Shown piece by piece: positions 44,266 to 55,282 of a stretch of DNA of 64,000 nucleotides. The notes under the pieces are model-generated. The model ran no database searches and was not told the origin of the DNA. It saw only the letters and a list, made by a program, of their open reading frames with translations. The stretch comes from Piezodorus guildinii (taxonomy: Eukaryota; Arthropoda; Insecta; Hemiptera; Pentatomidae). The DNA is taken from positions 172,785,600 through 172,849,599 of the forward strand of contig CM041293.1 of the NCBI GenBank assembly GCA_023052935.1. Direction: 5' to 3'. A program made the translations under genes and the position numbers. The first letter of the stretch is position 1. Every line of letters begins with the position of its first letter.

Positions 44266-44408
44266 TTCCTCAGATTTTTTTTTTTTAACCAACTTATTCA
44301 TAATGCCTTCTCCACGTTCAAAAATTGTACAATCATTTGAAGATTGTAATATACACAAAGTGAATAGTACATACAATATGATTTGTTTATGATTTACAAA
44401 ATTTAAAT

Positions 44409-44620
44409 TTTTCTGCTACTGTGGCTAATTAGACGTTGCTTTAGCATACTACTAAAACTCTTAAGTCTAAAGTTTTAGATTAATTAGAATAGTAATTTTT
44501 AAGGAGTACCAGACATCGCATTGGATTGGGACTACTATTTTACACTTTCTCCGAAGGACATCATAACAAGCATTTTTTACTCCCATTAAAAATCCTAGGA
44601 CCACCAGAGGTTTTAATGAC
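44409..44620 (-). repeat. SINE-1 body, unit 2, strongly diverged
   Basis: CTACTGTGGCTAATTAGACG, TAAGGAGTACCAGACATCGC, CTCCGAAGGACATCATAACA, ACTCCCATTAAAAATCCTAG. The SINE part differs markedly from unit 1. The approximately 130 bp that follow (44,610-44,740 against 44,245-44,385) are nearly identical between units. Confidence 0.8.
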
Positions 44621-44740
44621 GATAGTCTCAGATTTTTTTTTTTTAGCCAACTTATTCATAATGCCTTCCACGTTCAAAAATTGTACAATCATTTGAAGAT
44701 TGTAATTCACACATACATTGTACATACAATATGTAACTGA

Positions 44741-45385
44741 CATAATTTTATTTCAAATTGCAAGTACATTTGTAATAATTTTTTTTATAGGTATTCATAA
44801 CGTTAGAACAACTACATAGTAAATTCACGGCAATCTTAAATTAAAAAAAAAATATTTATTTCTTTTTAAAAATAATGTCATCTACTAATTATTGTTAGAG
44901 TGTGAACATGAGAACAATAAATCTTTATTACTATTAGTAAAATTAACATTGTTATAATGTAAAATTCAAAATTTTCAACATCACAAAAAGTGGACTACCG
45001 GATATCGGATACAATCCTTGCCATGACGTCAGGTTAGATGAGCAACGATTTAATTTGAAATTCAAACTTCGGCGAATTCATGAAATGGCTGAGTTCTGAG
45101 TAAAGGAGAGCATGTATTGATTTACCTGACAAAAACCAGAAGCTTACAATTAATTAATTAAACCTCCAGATTTTACAATTAAGATTTAGTAAAACCACTG
45201 GTTTTAGTTTTACTAAATCTTAATCATCATAGCTTTTTAGATTAACATAAAATAATTGAATAAATATATATATTAAAAAAATCGTTGTAGTTTTATATAA
45301 TTATAGCATATAGTGAGTGCTACTTAGTAGTTATCCAAGTCAAAAAAAAAAATAAAATAAAAAAAAATAAAATAATAATATATAT

Positions 45386-45444
<59 letters not shown>

Positions 45445-45649
45445 CATCTAATAGAAGATATTTATAATAATAGGTATAATACATAGTATATAGGTGTATA
45501 ATGTGTAATATCTAATGACAACGATCCTACGGCTATATCATCACTCTCCATGCGTGACAAGTTACTACTCACAGACAGCTAAAAAATGCTGTTTTTTTTT
45601 TTTGTTTTTTTTTGTTTTTTTCCAAAATTTAGTCCACTTGAGATCAACG
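44741..45649. other. unassigned sequence, hairpin and microsatellite
   Basis: A 15 bp perfect inverted pair AAGATTTAGTAAAAC / GTTTTACTAAATCTT lies at about 45,181-45,225, and (TA)n at about 45,378-45,441. I recognise no gene. Confidence 0.5.
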
Positions 45650-46140
45650 TTACTAAATTTACTTGGACAAGAGACAGACCTGGAAAATACACATTCGGCT
45701 AAAAATAAAACTTAACAGACGATACGGTCTTTTATCTAAGTTACATGACAGACGTTCAAATTATCATTAACCAACAAACTAATTCTTTATAAAGTTTTGT
45801 AAAAAAAAAAACATCTAGACATACGGGATAGAGCTCTGGGGATCCGCCAAAGCATCAAATATCCAAATAATTCAATCGTTTCAGTCGAAAGAGCTGCAGC
45901 GGACGGACGACGGGACAAATTACGTTATACATAAAGACTTGAACATACCAACGGTTTTAACCACTGCAAAAGAAAATTACAATAACTTCCGCCAAAGACT
46001 AACATACAACACCAGCCCACTAAGAGAAACATTAAAATGCCCTAGGGATCCCTTCAAACTACCCCGATGACTACGATCACCGAACGAGCTCTCCTGTGAT
46101 GAGCCGCCGGTGAATTGCAGAATGGCAAAATAAATTGTAT
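45650..46140 (+). pseudogene. Jockey-like LINE 3' end
   Basis: A clean stretch from about 45,817 reads TYGIELWGSAKASNIQIIQS, FQSKELQRTDDGTNYVIHKD, LNIPTVLTTAKENYNNFRQR, then RDPFKLPR and TGA near 46,070. Upstream codons are scrambled by indels. The 3' UTR ends AATAAATAAATAAAT at the SINE-1 head. Confidence 0.88.
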
Positions 46141-46179
46141 GTCAAATTTCTTTTTTGTAATAAATAAATAAATTTAATC

Positions 46180-46465
46180 GGGGTTACCTGTAGCATGGCG
46201 GTTAGCATAACAGCCTCCTATACCCAAGGTCCCAGGTTCAAACCCGCAGGTGGCCCTAGGATTTTTTAATGGGTGTAAAAAATCCTTAGTTATGCCGTCC
46301 TTCGGCGGGGACGTTAAAAGGTGGTCCCAAGCCTGTGCGATGTCAGGTACTCTTTAAAGATCCCTATCCTAATAAAACTTGGTTAGGCAAAATTTAGGAC
46401 TCCCACTGTAGCATCGTTTGGTTAGCCATTGTAGCATAAAGTGACGTTAAATAAATAAAAAAACT
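46180..46465 (+). repeat. SINE-1, reference full-length copy
   Basis: tRNA-like head with A-box TAGCATGGCGGTTAGCA (46,191) and B-box GGTTCAAACCC (46,235-46,245). The body holds two hairpins: GGATTTTTTA with its inverse AAAAAATCC, and CGTCC-TTCGGCGG-GGACG. Then TAGCATCGTTTGGTTAGCCA and the tail GACGTTAAATAAATAAA. It lies directly after a Jockey fragment's tail. Confidence 0.92.
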
Positions 46466-46528
46466 AATATAATAACTGTAATAAAGTATATACTTAATTA
46501 CAGTTATTTATAAGAGGAATTTCAACTG

Positions 46529-46722
46529 GAAAATAAAAAATAAAAATCGGAAGATGCAACAGTGGAAGTCCTAAATTTTGCCTATCCAGGTTTTATTAGA
46601 ATAGGGATCTTAGACGAGTACCTGACATCGCACAGGTTCGGGACCACCTTTTAACGTCCCCCTCGAAAGCGGCATAACTAAGGATTTTTTACTCCCATTA
46701 AAAAAAATCCTAGGGCCACTGA
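46529..46722 (-). repeat. SINE-1, truncated copy
   Basis: Body only, from AATCGGAAGATGCAACAGTG to AAAAAAATCCTAGGGCCACT. Head and tail are absent. It faces the full-length copy 65 bp away. Confidence 0.85.
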
Positions 46723-47152
46723 AATAAATGTATTTTCTTGCTAAGTGTCATTTTTTAACAATGGACTAAAAAATTCCAAAGCAATGAAATCTAAACCGAT
46801 AAACAGACCTTTATTACAGTGTCCACTACTATATACGTATACAAACACAGAGATACCTACATACAGGCTAGCGGGCTAAAGAAGAAATAAATACCGTTAT
46901 AGATTATAAACTGATACAGATCCTATAATGGACAAGGTCACCACCATCGACAGCCTTGTCTAAATCAGTGGCTCATATTCCAGGCTATTAGAGCAACTGT
47001 CATAGATTGTTCCACCCTGACCTTCCTATATGACTTAACTGCTCGTCAATTCCTACCATTCTTAATAATTTTTTATATCAGAAAAAAAACTATCTATAAG
47101 TTTTTAAGGTTTAATCAATAGTTCAATATATTTTGACGACGATTCGGCAATT
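46723..47152. other. unassigned sequence
   Basis: I recognise no gene or repeat before the MITE. Confidence 0.3.
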
Positions 47153-47533
47153 AATTGAGACGTTGATTTCCATTCTGGGGAATTGCACAGGAAGCGCGAA
47201 AATCTGTCACTAATATTACTATATTATTAAACCAGTTAATTTGATTCTTTTCGCATTAAAATCTAGAATTATTTCTTTACTATATTAATAAAACCATATT
47301 AAAGTTATAAAATGAAATGTTCTGTTATGATTTGGAATGAAACTAAATGTGTAATATGTATCTTAAGAAATTAATAACATTTCTAAATCACGTTATTACA
47401 GGACATGAGTGTTCATTAAATACAATCAAATTTAAGATTTAAATAAAACTAAATGAGGAGAATATAAATATGTAAAAATATCAATTTCGTAAAAAATGTC
47501 CTTTAGTACCTTTTGGAAATCAACGTCTCAATT
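47153..47533. mobile_element. MITE with inverted ends, second copy
   Basis: Same family as 15,917-16,302: left AATTGAGACGTTGATTTCC, right GGAAATCAACGTCTCAATT, with matching interior (ACTATATTATTAAACCAGTT, AAAAAATGTCCTTTAGTACC). The left arm has lost about 16 bp next to the terminus, so its inverted pairing is shorter. Confidence 0.9.
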
Positions 47534-48778
47534 GTTTTAATATCTATGCCCTAACAGAGAATAATATAATATTAAGACAAAAATAAATAGTAATTGCAAG
47601 ATATATGCAGTCATTTTCGAGAATATGGTACTATGTAAAATATATTATTTGATACAAAGACACAAGTCCAAAGGGGAACTTACAAAAAGGTTAAAAACTT
47701 AGGTTACACAACGCAGAATTACTTAGCTTGCACTCAGTAAGTATAATTAAGTTTATATCCTTGCGACGCACAGTGGAAAATATGACCGATTAAGGTGGAC
47801 AAAGTTGTCCATATTTAACCTTTGGTGTCCCAGATTACTGAAAAAAATATAAATAAAAATGATAAAAACTAATTATTTTTTTAATAAGATTGGCGAGCGC
47901 ACGGGAATACGGGAAAAATAATACAAAAAATCTAATTATGACTTGGAGTTGCTGAAACCTGCTAATAGATGTATTTTATATCATTTAGGAAACTCTTCAA
48001 ATTATTTATTGTAAAACTTTTGATTCGGAGTGTTGTCTCAAATGCAAATCCAAACAAATGCTTGGGGTAACTTGGGGGTTATATAGTTTTTCGTTATTGA
48101 ATATGGGCATACATTTATAAAGTGCTAAATTAACTCTACAGGTATATTGCGATTTATATCCAGTAACGAGTTTGGAAATATGTCTTACCTGTCTCAACAA
48201 AGTCCATTGTTAAAAAAAAGCAAAAAGACTTTGCGCTAAACACAGCTTGAACACAATAAATGGCCATAGAATAAAGATAATACCATTGTCGGTTATTAGT
48301 CACTTGTGCGAACAGGAATGATTAATTCATTTACTATTTATTTGTAAACACGGTATGGCGGGAAATATTAGTATTAAGGGTCTTGCCAACAAATTATAAA
48401 AAGGTGAAGCAATGGAAAATTCCAAACTTATGTCCACCTAAATTGGGGATTTTTCCTTCTGTGCGGCGACTCAAATGGGCGCATAGATCAAGAAGTTGGC
48501 CAGACAGATCTATGTAGACAACATGTGGTTTTATCGGAATGGAACCTCTCGTTTCGCTAAGCATTTTATCATTATAATAACAACGAACTAGCATAGATTA
48601 TACAGCAAATAATTATATATAAGTTCTCCTGATCTTATGAATATATTTTTTTAAATATTAATAAATTTACAACCTTAATTAACAGGAAACTGTCGTATAA
48701 TTTTCTGCAACACCAATAGAGGGTATAAAATAGTTTAAATATAACCTCTAGACCCCTAGCCAACAGACAAAGACAAAA

Positions 48779-48787
<9 letters not shown>
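47534..48787 (+). pseudogene. two small RTE-like LINE scraps in unassigned sequence
   Basis: 47,700-47,780 (GGTTACACAACGCAGAATTA...TATCCTTGCGACG) and 48,455-48,575 (TGCGGCGACTCAAATGGGCG ... GGAACCTCTCGTTTCGCTAA) match parts of the RTE-like 3' region at 35,560-35,840 (LHNAEL, RRLKWA, the GTTCGCTAAG end). The second ends at TTATCATTATAATAA. The rest is unassigned. Confidence 0.65.
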
Positions 48788-48821
<34 letters not shown>

Positions 48822-48828
48822 CTACACG

Positions 48829-48902
<74 letters not shown>
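48788..48902. repeat. interrupted (AT)n microsatellite
   Basis: Three AT dinucleotide blocks separated by GTATATATACACTACACGTA and TAATA. Any frame through it is an artefact. Confidence 0.95.
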
Positions 48903-48906
<4 letters not shown>

Positions 48907-48936
48907 TACAACTAATGAACTCCATCCTTTCACATT

Positions 48937-49535
48937 CACTTACCTATAAATGAAATACATATTAAGGGGAAGTATTGCGATTGTAAATATTTAGGAATTC
49001 GATTTCTCACCGAAAATTGGAGTTCTTACACGTTTGAATTGGACTTACCCATTTGGACTGACGAGGCCCGAGTCCAAATGACCAAGTACCGCAAAAAGGT
49101 CTTTGTGTGTGTAGTAAGACCAGCATAAAAAAAAAAAAAAATGTATTTAACTGAATTTTCATATTATAGAAGCTTATATGGCTGAAATGTAACCGTCAAT
49201 TTTCACTAAAATCGACTGAATGAAAGTTTGAATGTATATCATGTATTTTCCACGTTTTTACGATATTATCAAAAACGGCTCTAACGATTTTGATAAAACT
49301 CGCTATATCCTTGTAAAATTTAATAGGCTTTAAATTTGTCTTTTCTCTGGCACGACAGGCACTTGGCCGCGTGGTGTAATTTCCTGGAAGATTATACTCA
49401 CCACGTTTCTCGATGAAATTTTATATTTATGAAATTTCATCACTCCCTACGCCTAGTTTTAAAATAATAGATTATTTAATAAAACATAATTTTCTATGTA
49501 AAGGTTAGCGAAAGTCGGGTTTGTCGCACAAGATG
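48937..49535 (-). repeat. Helentron/DINE-like repeat, diverged subfamily-B copy
   Basis: Right end TTCACTTACCTATAAATGAA, GTATTGCGATTGTAAATATT, CCAAATGACCAAGTACCGCA, ACGGCTCTAACGATTTTGAT, and a worn left end AAGGTTAGCGAAAGTCGGGT / TTGTCGCACAAGA. Confidence 0.7.
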
Positions 49536-50411
49536 ATTTAATTTACCAGGATCTCAATGAGAATCTGGTAAAACATACTGAAATCGATTGTATCGGAATT
49601 ATTCTCTTGAGTCTCCATAATCGATATTACCATGAAAGCAAGAAGTAAAGAAAACCCCAAATCAAAGGCATTGTTTAAGTCACCATAACGACTGAGGTTT
49701 CGTAATAAAACATTCTACCATTAGACCAAACTTCAAAAATAACATTAAGAAATGTCACTATTGATCACTCAGAAGTTTTGAAGACTAATTACAGGACGAA
49801 CTATAAAGAGACAGATATAGAGCAGACGTGGCACACACGTGTCGTGGATATTATAGGCACAAGGAAGGGACACGTGTCAGATAAATAATTCAATTCGTGG
49901 GACGTTCCCAAGTGGGCAATCGATAAGGGTAGAGCTGGTGGTAACCGAGAGGATGCAAACTGTCAACTTAGTAACTGAAATAACCGGTTATACTAGTTCG
50001 TTATTTAACTTAAAAAATAAAACAACAAAATAAATAACCATTTGATTGATTAACAAACCTATAACAGTAGTCAGTCTATAACAAACACGAAAAGTCGAAC
50101 GAAAATAAAATTACACATCCATGATACAAGTATGCAGTAGTAACCTATCTAATTGCTACGGTATATCTGTCCCTTATGCCTTAAATGATTCAGCAACTTT
50201 TCCACAAAAATCATCAGAAGCAGAAGAGCAACAACATACTTTTTAACAATTTTATCGAAAACGGCTTCAACTATTTTCATTTAATACAAAATACTGATGT
50301 AAAATTAAATAGACTTTAATATGAACAAAGTTTTGACCGCATTGGAATAGCCTAACAGATCTTAAAGAACAAATTTTCATCTCATGCCCTTTATTTTTTT
50401 TTTTTTAACTA
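49536..50411. other. unassigned sequence
   Basis: A short stretch at 50,240-50,390 (TTATCGAAAACGGCTTCAAC) recalls the family-A body and may be an old fragment. I recognise no gene. Confidence 0.35.
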
Positions 50412-51023
50412 TTGGGTTGTTTTACATGAAATGTCCGTTTTTATAGTTTCTGAAATACATAAAAGATTTTGCAGGTCTCTGTTGTTTTCTTCCGAATATT
50501 TACATATTTAAAGTAAACAGTTACTAATCCTCTACCTTTGTATTATAAACATTAGCTTCCCAATCAATTACCCACTTTGTAGTATACCTCCAAATATGAA
50601 CATAGAAACTCGCGATTTTCGAGTAGTATTTTTGTACGAGTTTAAACTCAGCCATTCAGCAGCGGCACAACACCCCATGTTTAAAAACATACCGTGCAAA
50701 AACTAGGCTACGAAGTTCATCCGCACCCACCACATTCTCCCGACTTGTCTCCAACAGATTATCACCTGTTCAGGAATTTAGACAACTTCGTCAAAGGAAA
50801 ACTTTTTGAAAATGATGATAAAGTGAAAAGTTCGTTTTCAGATTTTGTTTCACTTCAAAGCTCAGAGTTTTTCAGTTCGGGGATAAAAAACTTGGTGTAA
50901 CGTTGGGAAAAATGTGTAGAAAAAGAAGGTAAATACTTCGAATAAAATTATCTTGTTTTCATATCGTATTTTTAATAAAAATCCTCTACCTTGAAAACGG
51001 ACATTTCGTGTGACGCAACCGAA
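50412..51023 (+). mobile_element. mariner element, most extensively deleted copy
   Basis: 612 bp between TTGGGTTGTTTTACATGAAA and TTTCGTGTGACGCAACCGAA, with TA at both sides. Of the transposase N-terminus only IETRDFRVVFLYEFKLSHSA remains. It then joins a block containing the deletion joint (CATGTTTAAAAACATACCGT), and YEVHPHPPHSPDLSPTDYHL, FRNLDNFVKGKLFENDDKVK, SSFSDFVSLQSSEFFSSGIK. It is non-autonomous. Confidence 0.92.
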
Positions 51024-51576
51024 TATGATCATTATTACGCTTTGATCGGAACTCAGGGCGACATTTTCTTTAAGAAAAAATGCTAATTTTGTAACCAGTA
51101 ACTATTTCTTTAAACAAGCTTAGATAGAAAATTGTTCATATGTCACTCCACGTTTGTAATAGTAAAGCAGGTCTTATGAACAGTCATTTAAAAGTAAATA
51201 TATTACGGCCTTTATATTTTATAGCCATTATTTCTTTTACTGTATTTTATCTTGACACTTTCATTACAAAACCCCAGTATTCATGGCTTTGGGTATTGAA
51301 CCCTCCACCCTTTGGCGAGTACTAATTACCATGGCACCCTAGGAAGGGCAGGTTCGACAAAGGGGAGCCGAGAGCATTCCAAGACCTCACGGCACATCCT
51401 TCACAGAATTAAACCATTCAACATGACACCCAGTCCTGATTAACAGCTGGGGCCCTCGAAGTTCAGTCCTTGGAACTCAAAGGAAATATTACACATATTC
51501 TCATAACGATCAGTATGTAACGAGTAAGTATACTCTTTAAACTAAAAATATAAAATTAAAAATCAAAACAAAAAAT
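51024..51576. other. unassigned sequence
   Basis: 51,280-51,480 is GC-richer (for example GGGCAGGTTCGACAAAGGGG). I recognise no frame or repeat. Confidence 0.3.
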
Positions 51577-52110
51577 CTGGTCCGGGCAACACACGACTTT
51601 TACTTACCTCCGTTTTTAGAATCGATTAAAGAATTTTCAAATACAGTAAGAGATAAAAATGAGTGAAACCGTTAAGAATTAGTTAAATGGAATTTCTATA
51701 GAAACATGTGTTTTATTAAAAAATCTATTATATTATATTCTAAAATTATCACTTAGTTTTATTGTATTTTCATAACTCTCTATTAACTATTAAAAGCTTG
51801 TGTATGAGATAATATTATTTCTAAAATCTTTAGCTTTCCAACGGTATATTATACAGTTATACGTATTACTGTTCTTAAGTTAAAAAACAAAAAAATGCAT
51901 TAAAAAAAAATATTTTTCCAGTTTTTTTCCTTTAGGTGGGTATCGAATTCGTTCAGTTTATATATTTACCTGTTTTTCATCAGTGGTAACAAGATAATAT
52001 AGTTATTTTTATAGAATCAATAAAATTAAAGGTACTTTACAAGAAGAAAATTTAAAAGATCGAAATTCAAGCCCTGTCAGCCTATTTTAATCAAAATGAA
52101 ACCTACATCT
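51577..52110 (+). repeat. Helentron/DINE-like repeat, right half missing
   Basis: Left end TCTGGTCCGGGCAACACACG with ACTTTTACTTACC, the body through CCAACGGTATATTATACAG and GTAACAAGATAATATAGTTA, and stopping at CAAAATGAAACCTACATC. Confidence 0.85.
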
Positions 52111-52644
52111 TCCCAACTGAACATCTTTGTCATCAATATATTCTCTTCTCGGACTAATGCGAGCTTTATTTAATGAAGCTAAATGCTAAGTAAATGTTCC
52201 AAGTGGAAGATAATAATGTACTATACCATAATCACCGCTAACAATAGCTGAGACTGGAGACATAATAGAAGGCTAAAATGCCAGGGTGATGACTGCATCT
52301 AAACTTCTCATAGCAGCTCGTCATCCTGAGTCATAGCTGGATAGGCTTAGTGTAAGCTATCCTCCAGCTATAATTTTATCTTATACCTTTATTCAATGTC
52401 ACTTGTTTTTCTATTTTACATCAACTATATACTATGATACTTCTAAATTAAGTAAAGCCAATAATTCAGAAACTTATTTACAAATAGTTTTACGGAAAAC
52501 GACAAAGAAACTATCACAGAAAACCAACGCGGTTTCAGGCGAAACACAGGTAGTAAAAATGCGGTTGTAGCATTTATATTACATTTATACCTATGTATAT
52601 TTACCAACATAGGTACTAAACGGTAGAACTTAAGCTAAAAATTT
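52111..52644. other. unassigned sequence
   Basis: Around 52,490-52,570 reads TFYGKRQRNYHRKPTRFQAKHR-like codons (a possible NQRGFRRNTG LINE scrap). It is too short to call. Confidence 0.3.
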
Positions 52645-52702
52645 AGGAGGTTTTACTTAATAGTTCACACTCAAAAATGCACTCCTTGACTTCCTTTTAT
52701 AA
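52645..52702 (+). repeat. outer arm of an old inverted-repeat (PLE-like) element
   Basis: AGGAGGTTTTACTTAATAGT followed by TCACACTCAAAAATGCACTCC matches, inverted, the segment at 58,595-58,655. Together with 54,325-54,440 and 58,523-58,595 it outlines an older inverted-repeat element that later insertions have split. Confidence 0.65.
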
Positions 52703-52734
52703 CACATTTATTTTTCTTCACAATTTATTGAATA

Positions 52735-53440
52735 TTTTTTCTACCCATTCAGACCCAGAACTGGCATCTTCCCATCTACAAAGACACCTCTCCTTGATTG
52801 AACATTGGTGCGACAATTGGCGTATCAAAGTCAATCAATCTAAAAGCACGTCACCTTCACCCTCCGACGCAAATACTGTCCACAAGTTCATTTTAACTCT
52901 ATACAACTTCCCTGTTTCAGTCCGGTATCTGGGTTTCCTACTAGACAAAAGATTGACTTGGAACCCACATACTCGACTTAAAAGACAAGAGCTCAACAGA
53001 AGATACGGACAGTTATACAGACTACTGAACAGAACATCACAACTTTCCGTTGGGAACAAACTGTTAATTTACAAGACAATTCTCAAACCTATGTGGACCT
53101 ACGGAATTGAACTATGGGGAACTACTAAATTTTCGAACATCAAACGTAACCAATCCTTTCAGACCAAAGTCCTTAGAACTATAGTCAATGCTCCCTATTA
53201 TGTTACAAACAAGATTTTACGTCATGACCTCAAGATCCCTAATGTCCTTAATCTCATCCCATCCAAATTCTCAACCTTTCACCAGAAACTCACTCTTCTT
53301 CCTAATCCCCTGGCACAATCCCTATCTAGTACCAACCATCCTTACAACCCTCCTCGTAGGTTGAGGCGGCAGAGGCCGAGAGATCTCTTATAAATATACA
53401 ACTGGAGTGCTGGCAATGGCCAACTTCTCCACACATGCCT
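52735..53440 (+). pseudogene. Jockey-like LINE, best preserved C-terminal RT fragment
   Basis: An open frame to TAA at 53,391-53,393. In order: THSDPELASSHLQRHLSLIE, HWCDNWRIKVNQSKSTSP, VSVRYLGFLLDKRLTWNPHT, RLKRQELNRRYGQLYRLLNR, MWTYGIELWGTTKFSNIKRN, QSFQTKVLRTIVNAPYYVTN, RHDLKIPNVLNLI. These are the palm-to-thumb and C-terminal blocks of a Jockey-clade RT, beginning just after the lost YADD motif. The ATG at 52,677 lies in the older flanking element and is not a LINE start. It is 5'-truncated; a CR1/L2 tail cuts its 3' UTR near 53,445. Confidence 0.9.
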
Positions 53441-53444
53441 GAGA

Positions 53445-53560
53445 GTGAAATGAAATGAAAAAACTTCTTTATTATCCTGGGACTAAAGTCCCTTAAGAAT
53501 AAAATAAAATACATAATTGATGACCGGAACAGTGTGGTCATGGCTTAGAATGACAAATTA
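53445..53560 (-). repeat. CR1/L2-like LINE extreme 3' end
   Basis: (GAAAT)n at 53,447-53,460, then AACTTCTTTATTATCCTGGG / ACTAAAGTCCCTTAAGAATA, the inverse of the 3' terminus seen at 21,205-21,250. Only about 115 bp was copied. Confidence 0.7.
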
Positions 53561-54324
53561 CTAAACTACAGAAATAATAGAGGTTGTAATATATATACAT
53601 CTTTACAAGTCGGACTTACAGAATGAAATAAAAATAAAACAACTAAAAAACAAACAGAAATAGCTAATTCATCAGAGATAATTTAAGTAATATAAACACA
53701 AACAAAAAAAAAAAATACAGTAATAATAATTGGAATTTTTAGAGTGTGTGGTTCTACCGCCCTCACTCAGTCTCTACTGACTAGATTGGTAGCCGCCTCA
53801 CCACTGAGAGGCACTAGGATCTCCTGACATTGTGGCTCGGCATCCATTTCTGGATGCAGAGGTTCGATTCGGAGTTCCCAGGGGCAGTCTGTAAATATTG
53901 TATATAGGTATGAATGTGGTCAAGATTATAAATAATTTTATTTTATTTCATTTGTTAAGTAGGTTAACTTATTATTATTATTATTCCAGAATTTCGCACT
54001 TTCTCGGCTTTCGTTGGAAATTTTCACCTACCCGGACTCAATGAGTCAAGGGTTAGGCTCTAATTATGTTATATTTTAAAATTTTCGAACAGTGGCTGCT
54101 GTCCCTAGGACGACTGCTCGCTGAACCTCCTCTAGAATCCTTACAGGTAGCTCTAGCTGTTGGATTGATTCTAGTGTACTCTCTGGAATCAGGCCATTGC
54201 AATAATAATAATGATTATTATTATTATTTTTTTTTACTTTTTACATAAGGAATGAATGACTTCTTTTAGCTCTAATACTTATTGCCCAAGAAAGTGGCAG
54301 ATTGTATTATTTCTCAATAAAGCA
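53561..54324. other. unassigned sequence
   Basis: 53,745-53,895 is GC-richer and contains AGAGGTTCGATTCGGAG, a B-box-like motif, without a convincing A-box or cloverleaf. Trinucleotide ATT runs lie at 53,969 and 54,209. I recognise no gene. Confidence 0.35.
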
Positions 54325-54521
54325 ATATTTCAAGTTAGTTTATCTACGTTTCAAGGTCTTTCCCTATTATCAAGACTTTTCTTAAGAACATTTTTTAACA
54401 CACAACACATTATTTCACATTTCTAGCTTACTGATATTTGTTAATAATACTATTACAGAAATAATAGAAACAGTTCAAAACATCTAAGAGAACGGATAGC
54501 AGTAAGCTAGAAATGTAAAAT
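54325..54521. repeat. old inverted-repeat element, left arm and centre
   Basis: CTACGTTTCAAGGTCTTTCC / CTATTATCAAGAC ... CACACAACACATTATTTCAC (54,335-54,440) pairs inversely with 54,500-54,533 plus 58,523-58,575 (CTTGATAATGGGGAAAG, GAAACGTAG). The PLE is inserted in the right arm. Confidence 0.75.
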
Positions 54522-54533
54522 AATGTCTTGTGT
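54522..54533. other. PLE target-site duplication, left
   Basis: AATGTCTTGTGT, repeated exactly at 58,511-58,522. The right copy may share its first one or two bases with the inverted pLTR, so the duplication is 11-14 bp. Confidence 0.9.
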
Positions 54534-54921
54534 TATATTGAGGGTGTATAGTCGACTGTAGAAACTATTATAGGTGGAATAGTCAGGAATCAGTCATTTT
54601 TGAAAAGTTTTTAATTTTGCCAACGTTTCGGCTCAAGCTTGTGAGCCATCATCAGGGCTACAAACATCAGAACAAAAGAGATACATATTAATATGATAAT
54701 GAAAATTTTCTTCTGAATGTAGTGACAATGATAACATTTGAAATAAAACAGAAAATATACCAACATACTTAAATATTATAGATACAAATAATGATAATAT
54801 GATACATAATCTGATGATGATAAGCATAACAAATTTTACAGAACTTTAGACTTTAATATAAAAGTAAAAAAAAACATATATATATAAACGTACCATTACT
54901 GAGCCATGTCCAAGCATAAAC
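54534..54921 (-). repeat. PLE pLTR, 3' copy
   Basis: 388 bp, from TATATTGAGGGTGTATAGTC to GTCCAAGCATAAAC. By eye it is base-for-base the same as 57,957-58,344. Short frames inside it are not genes. Confidence 0.95.
54619..54656 (-). ncRNA. candidate hammerhead ribozyme core in 3' pLTR
   Basis: The minus strand gives CTGATGA, a 5 bp stem GGCTC/GAGCC closing an eight-base loop, GAAA, then CGTTGGC. CTGATGA-stem-GAAA is the conserved hammerhead core. GCC just before the core can pair with GGC just after it. Stem III would be minimal, and I could not place the cleavage triplet with certainty. PLE pLTRs are known to carry such motifs. Confidence 0.6.
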
Positions 54922-55282
54922 TGAGGAAAACCATAAACATAGGCAGTATGGGGAGGGGTTCGTGTAAAAACCCTGAAGGTTTTCCCCTCTAAGTGTAAAT
55001 ACTACAGCTTATCTTTGTTTTTAAAAAGTTTTACAAAATTATATAATGGAAAAAACAAAATAATATATCCGTATGTACAATAAGGTTGAACATTTTTAAC
55101 AGAAAATTATAAACACTGGAATCTGAGGTATTTAGAAGATCATGAGGTATATAATAAAAAACAAAATAAAATAAATAAATAACAAAAACAAGAACCAGAG
55201 GTGTTGTAAACAAAAAGATAAATATACAGTAAATAAATAAAATATACATTACACAAGCAATTTGTACAATAAAGTGATAGAG
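54922..55282 (-). other. PLE 3' untranslated region
   Basis: A roughly 360 bp AT-rich stretch between the ORF stop and the 3' pLTR. No coding. ACCCTGAAGGTTTTCCCC at 54,981 is the only GC-richer patch. Confidence 0.7.

Noticed and set aside
48748..48939. 63-codon minus-strand frame rich in Ile and Tyr
   Set aside because: It is translation of an (AT)n microsatellite.
53745..53895. Possible tRNA or third SINE head around a GGTTCGATTC motif
   Set aside because: A B-box-like motif alone, without a convincing A-box, cloverleaf or second copy.
54633..54827. 64-codon frame that occurs identically at 58,056-58,250
   Set aside because: Identity at two places is explained by the two pLTR copies. It covers the hammerhead-like core and shows no protein motif.
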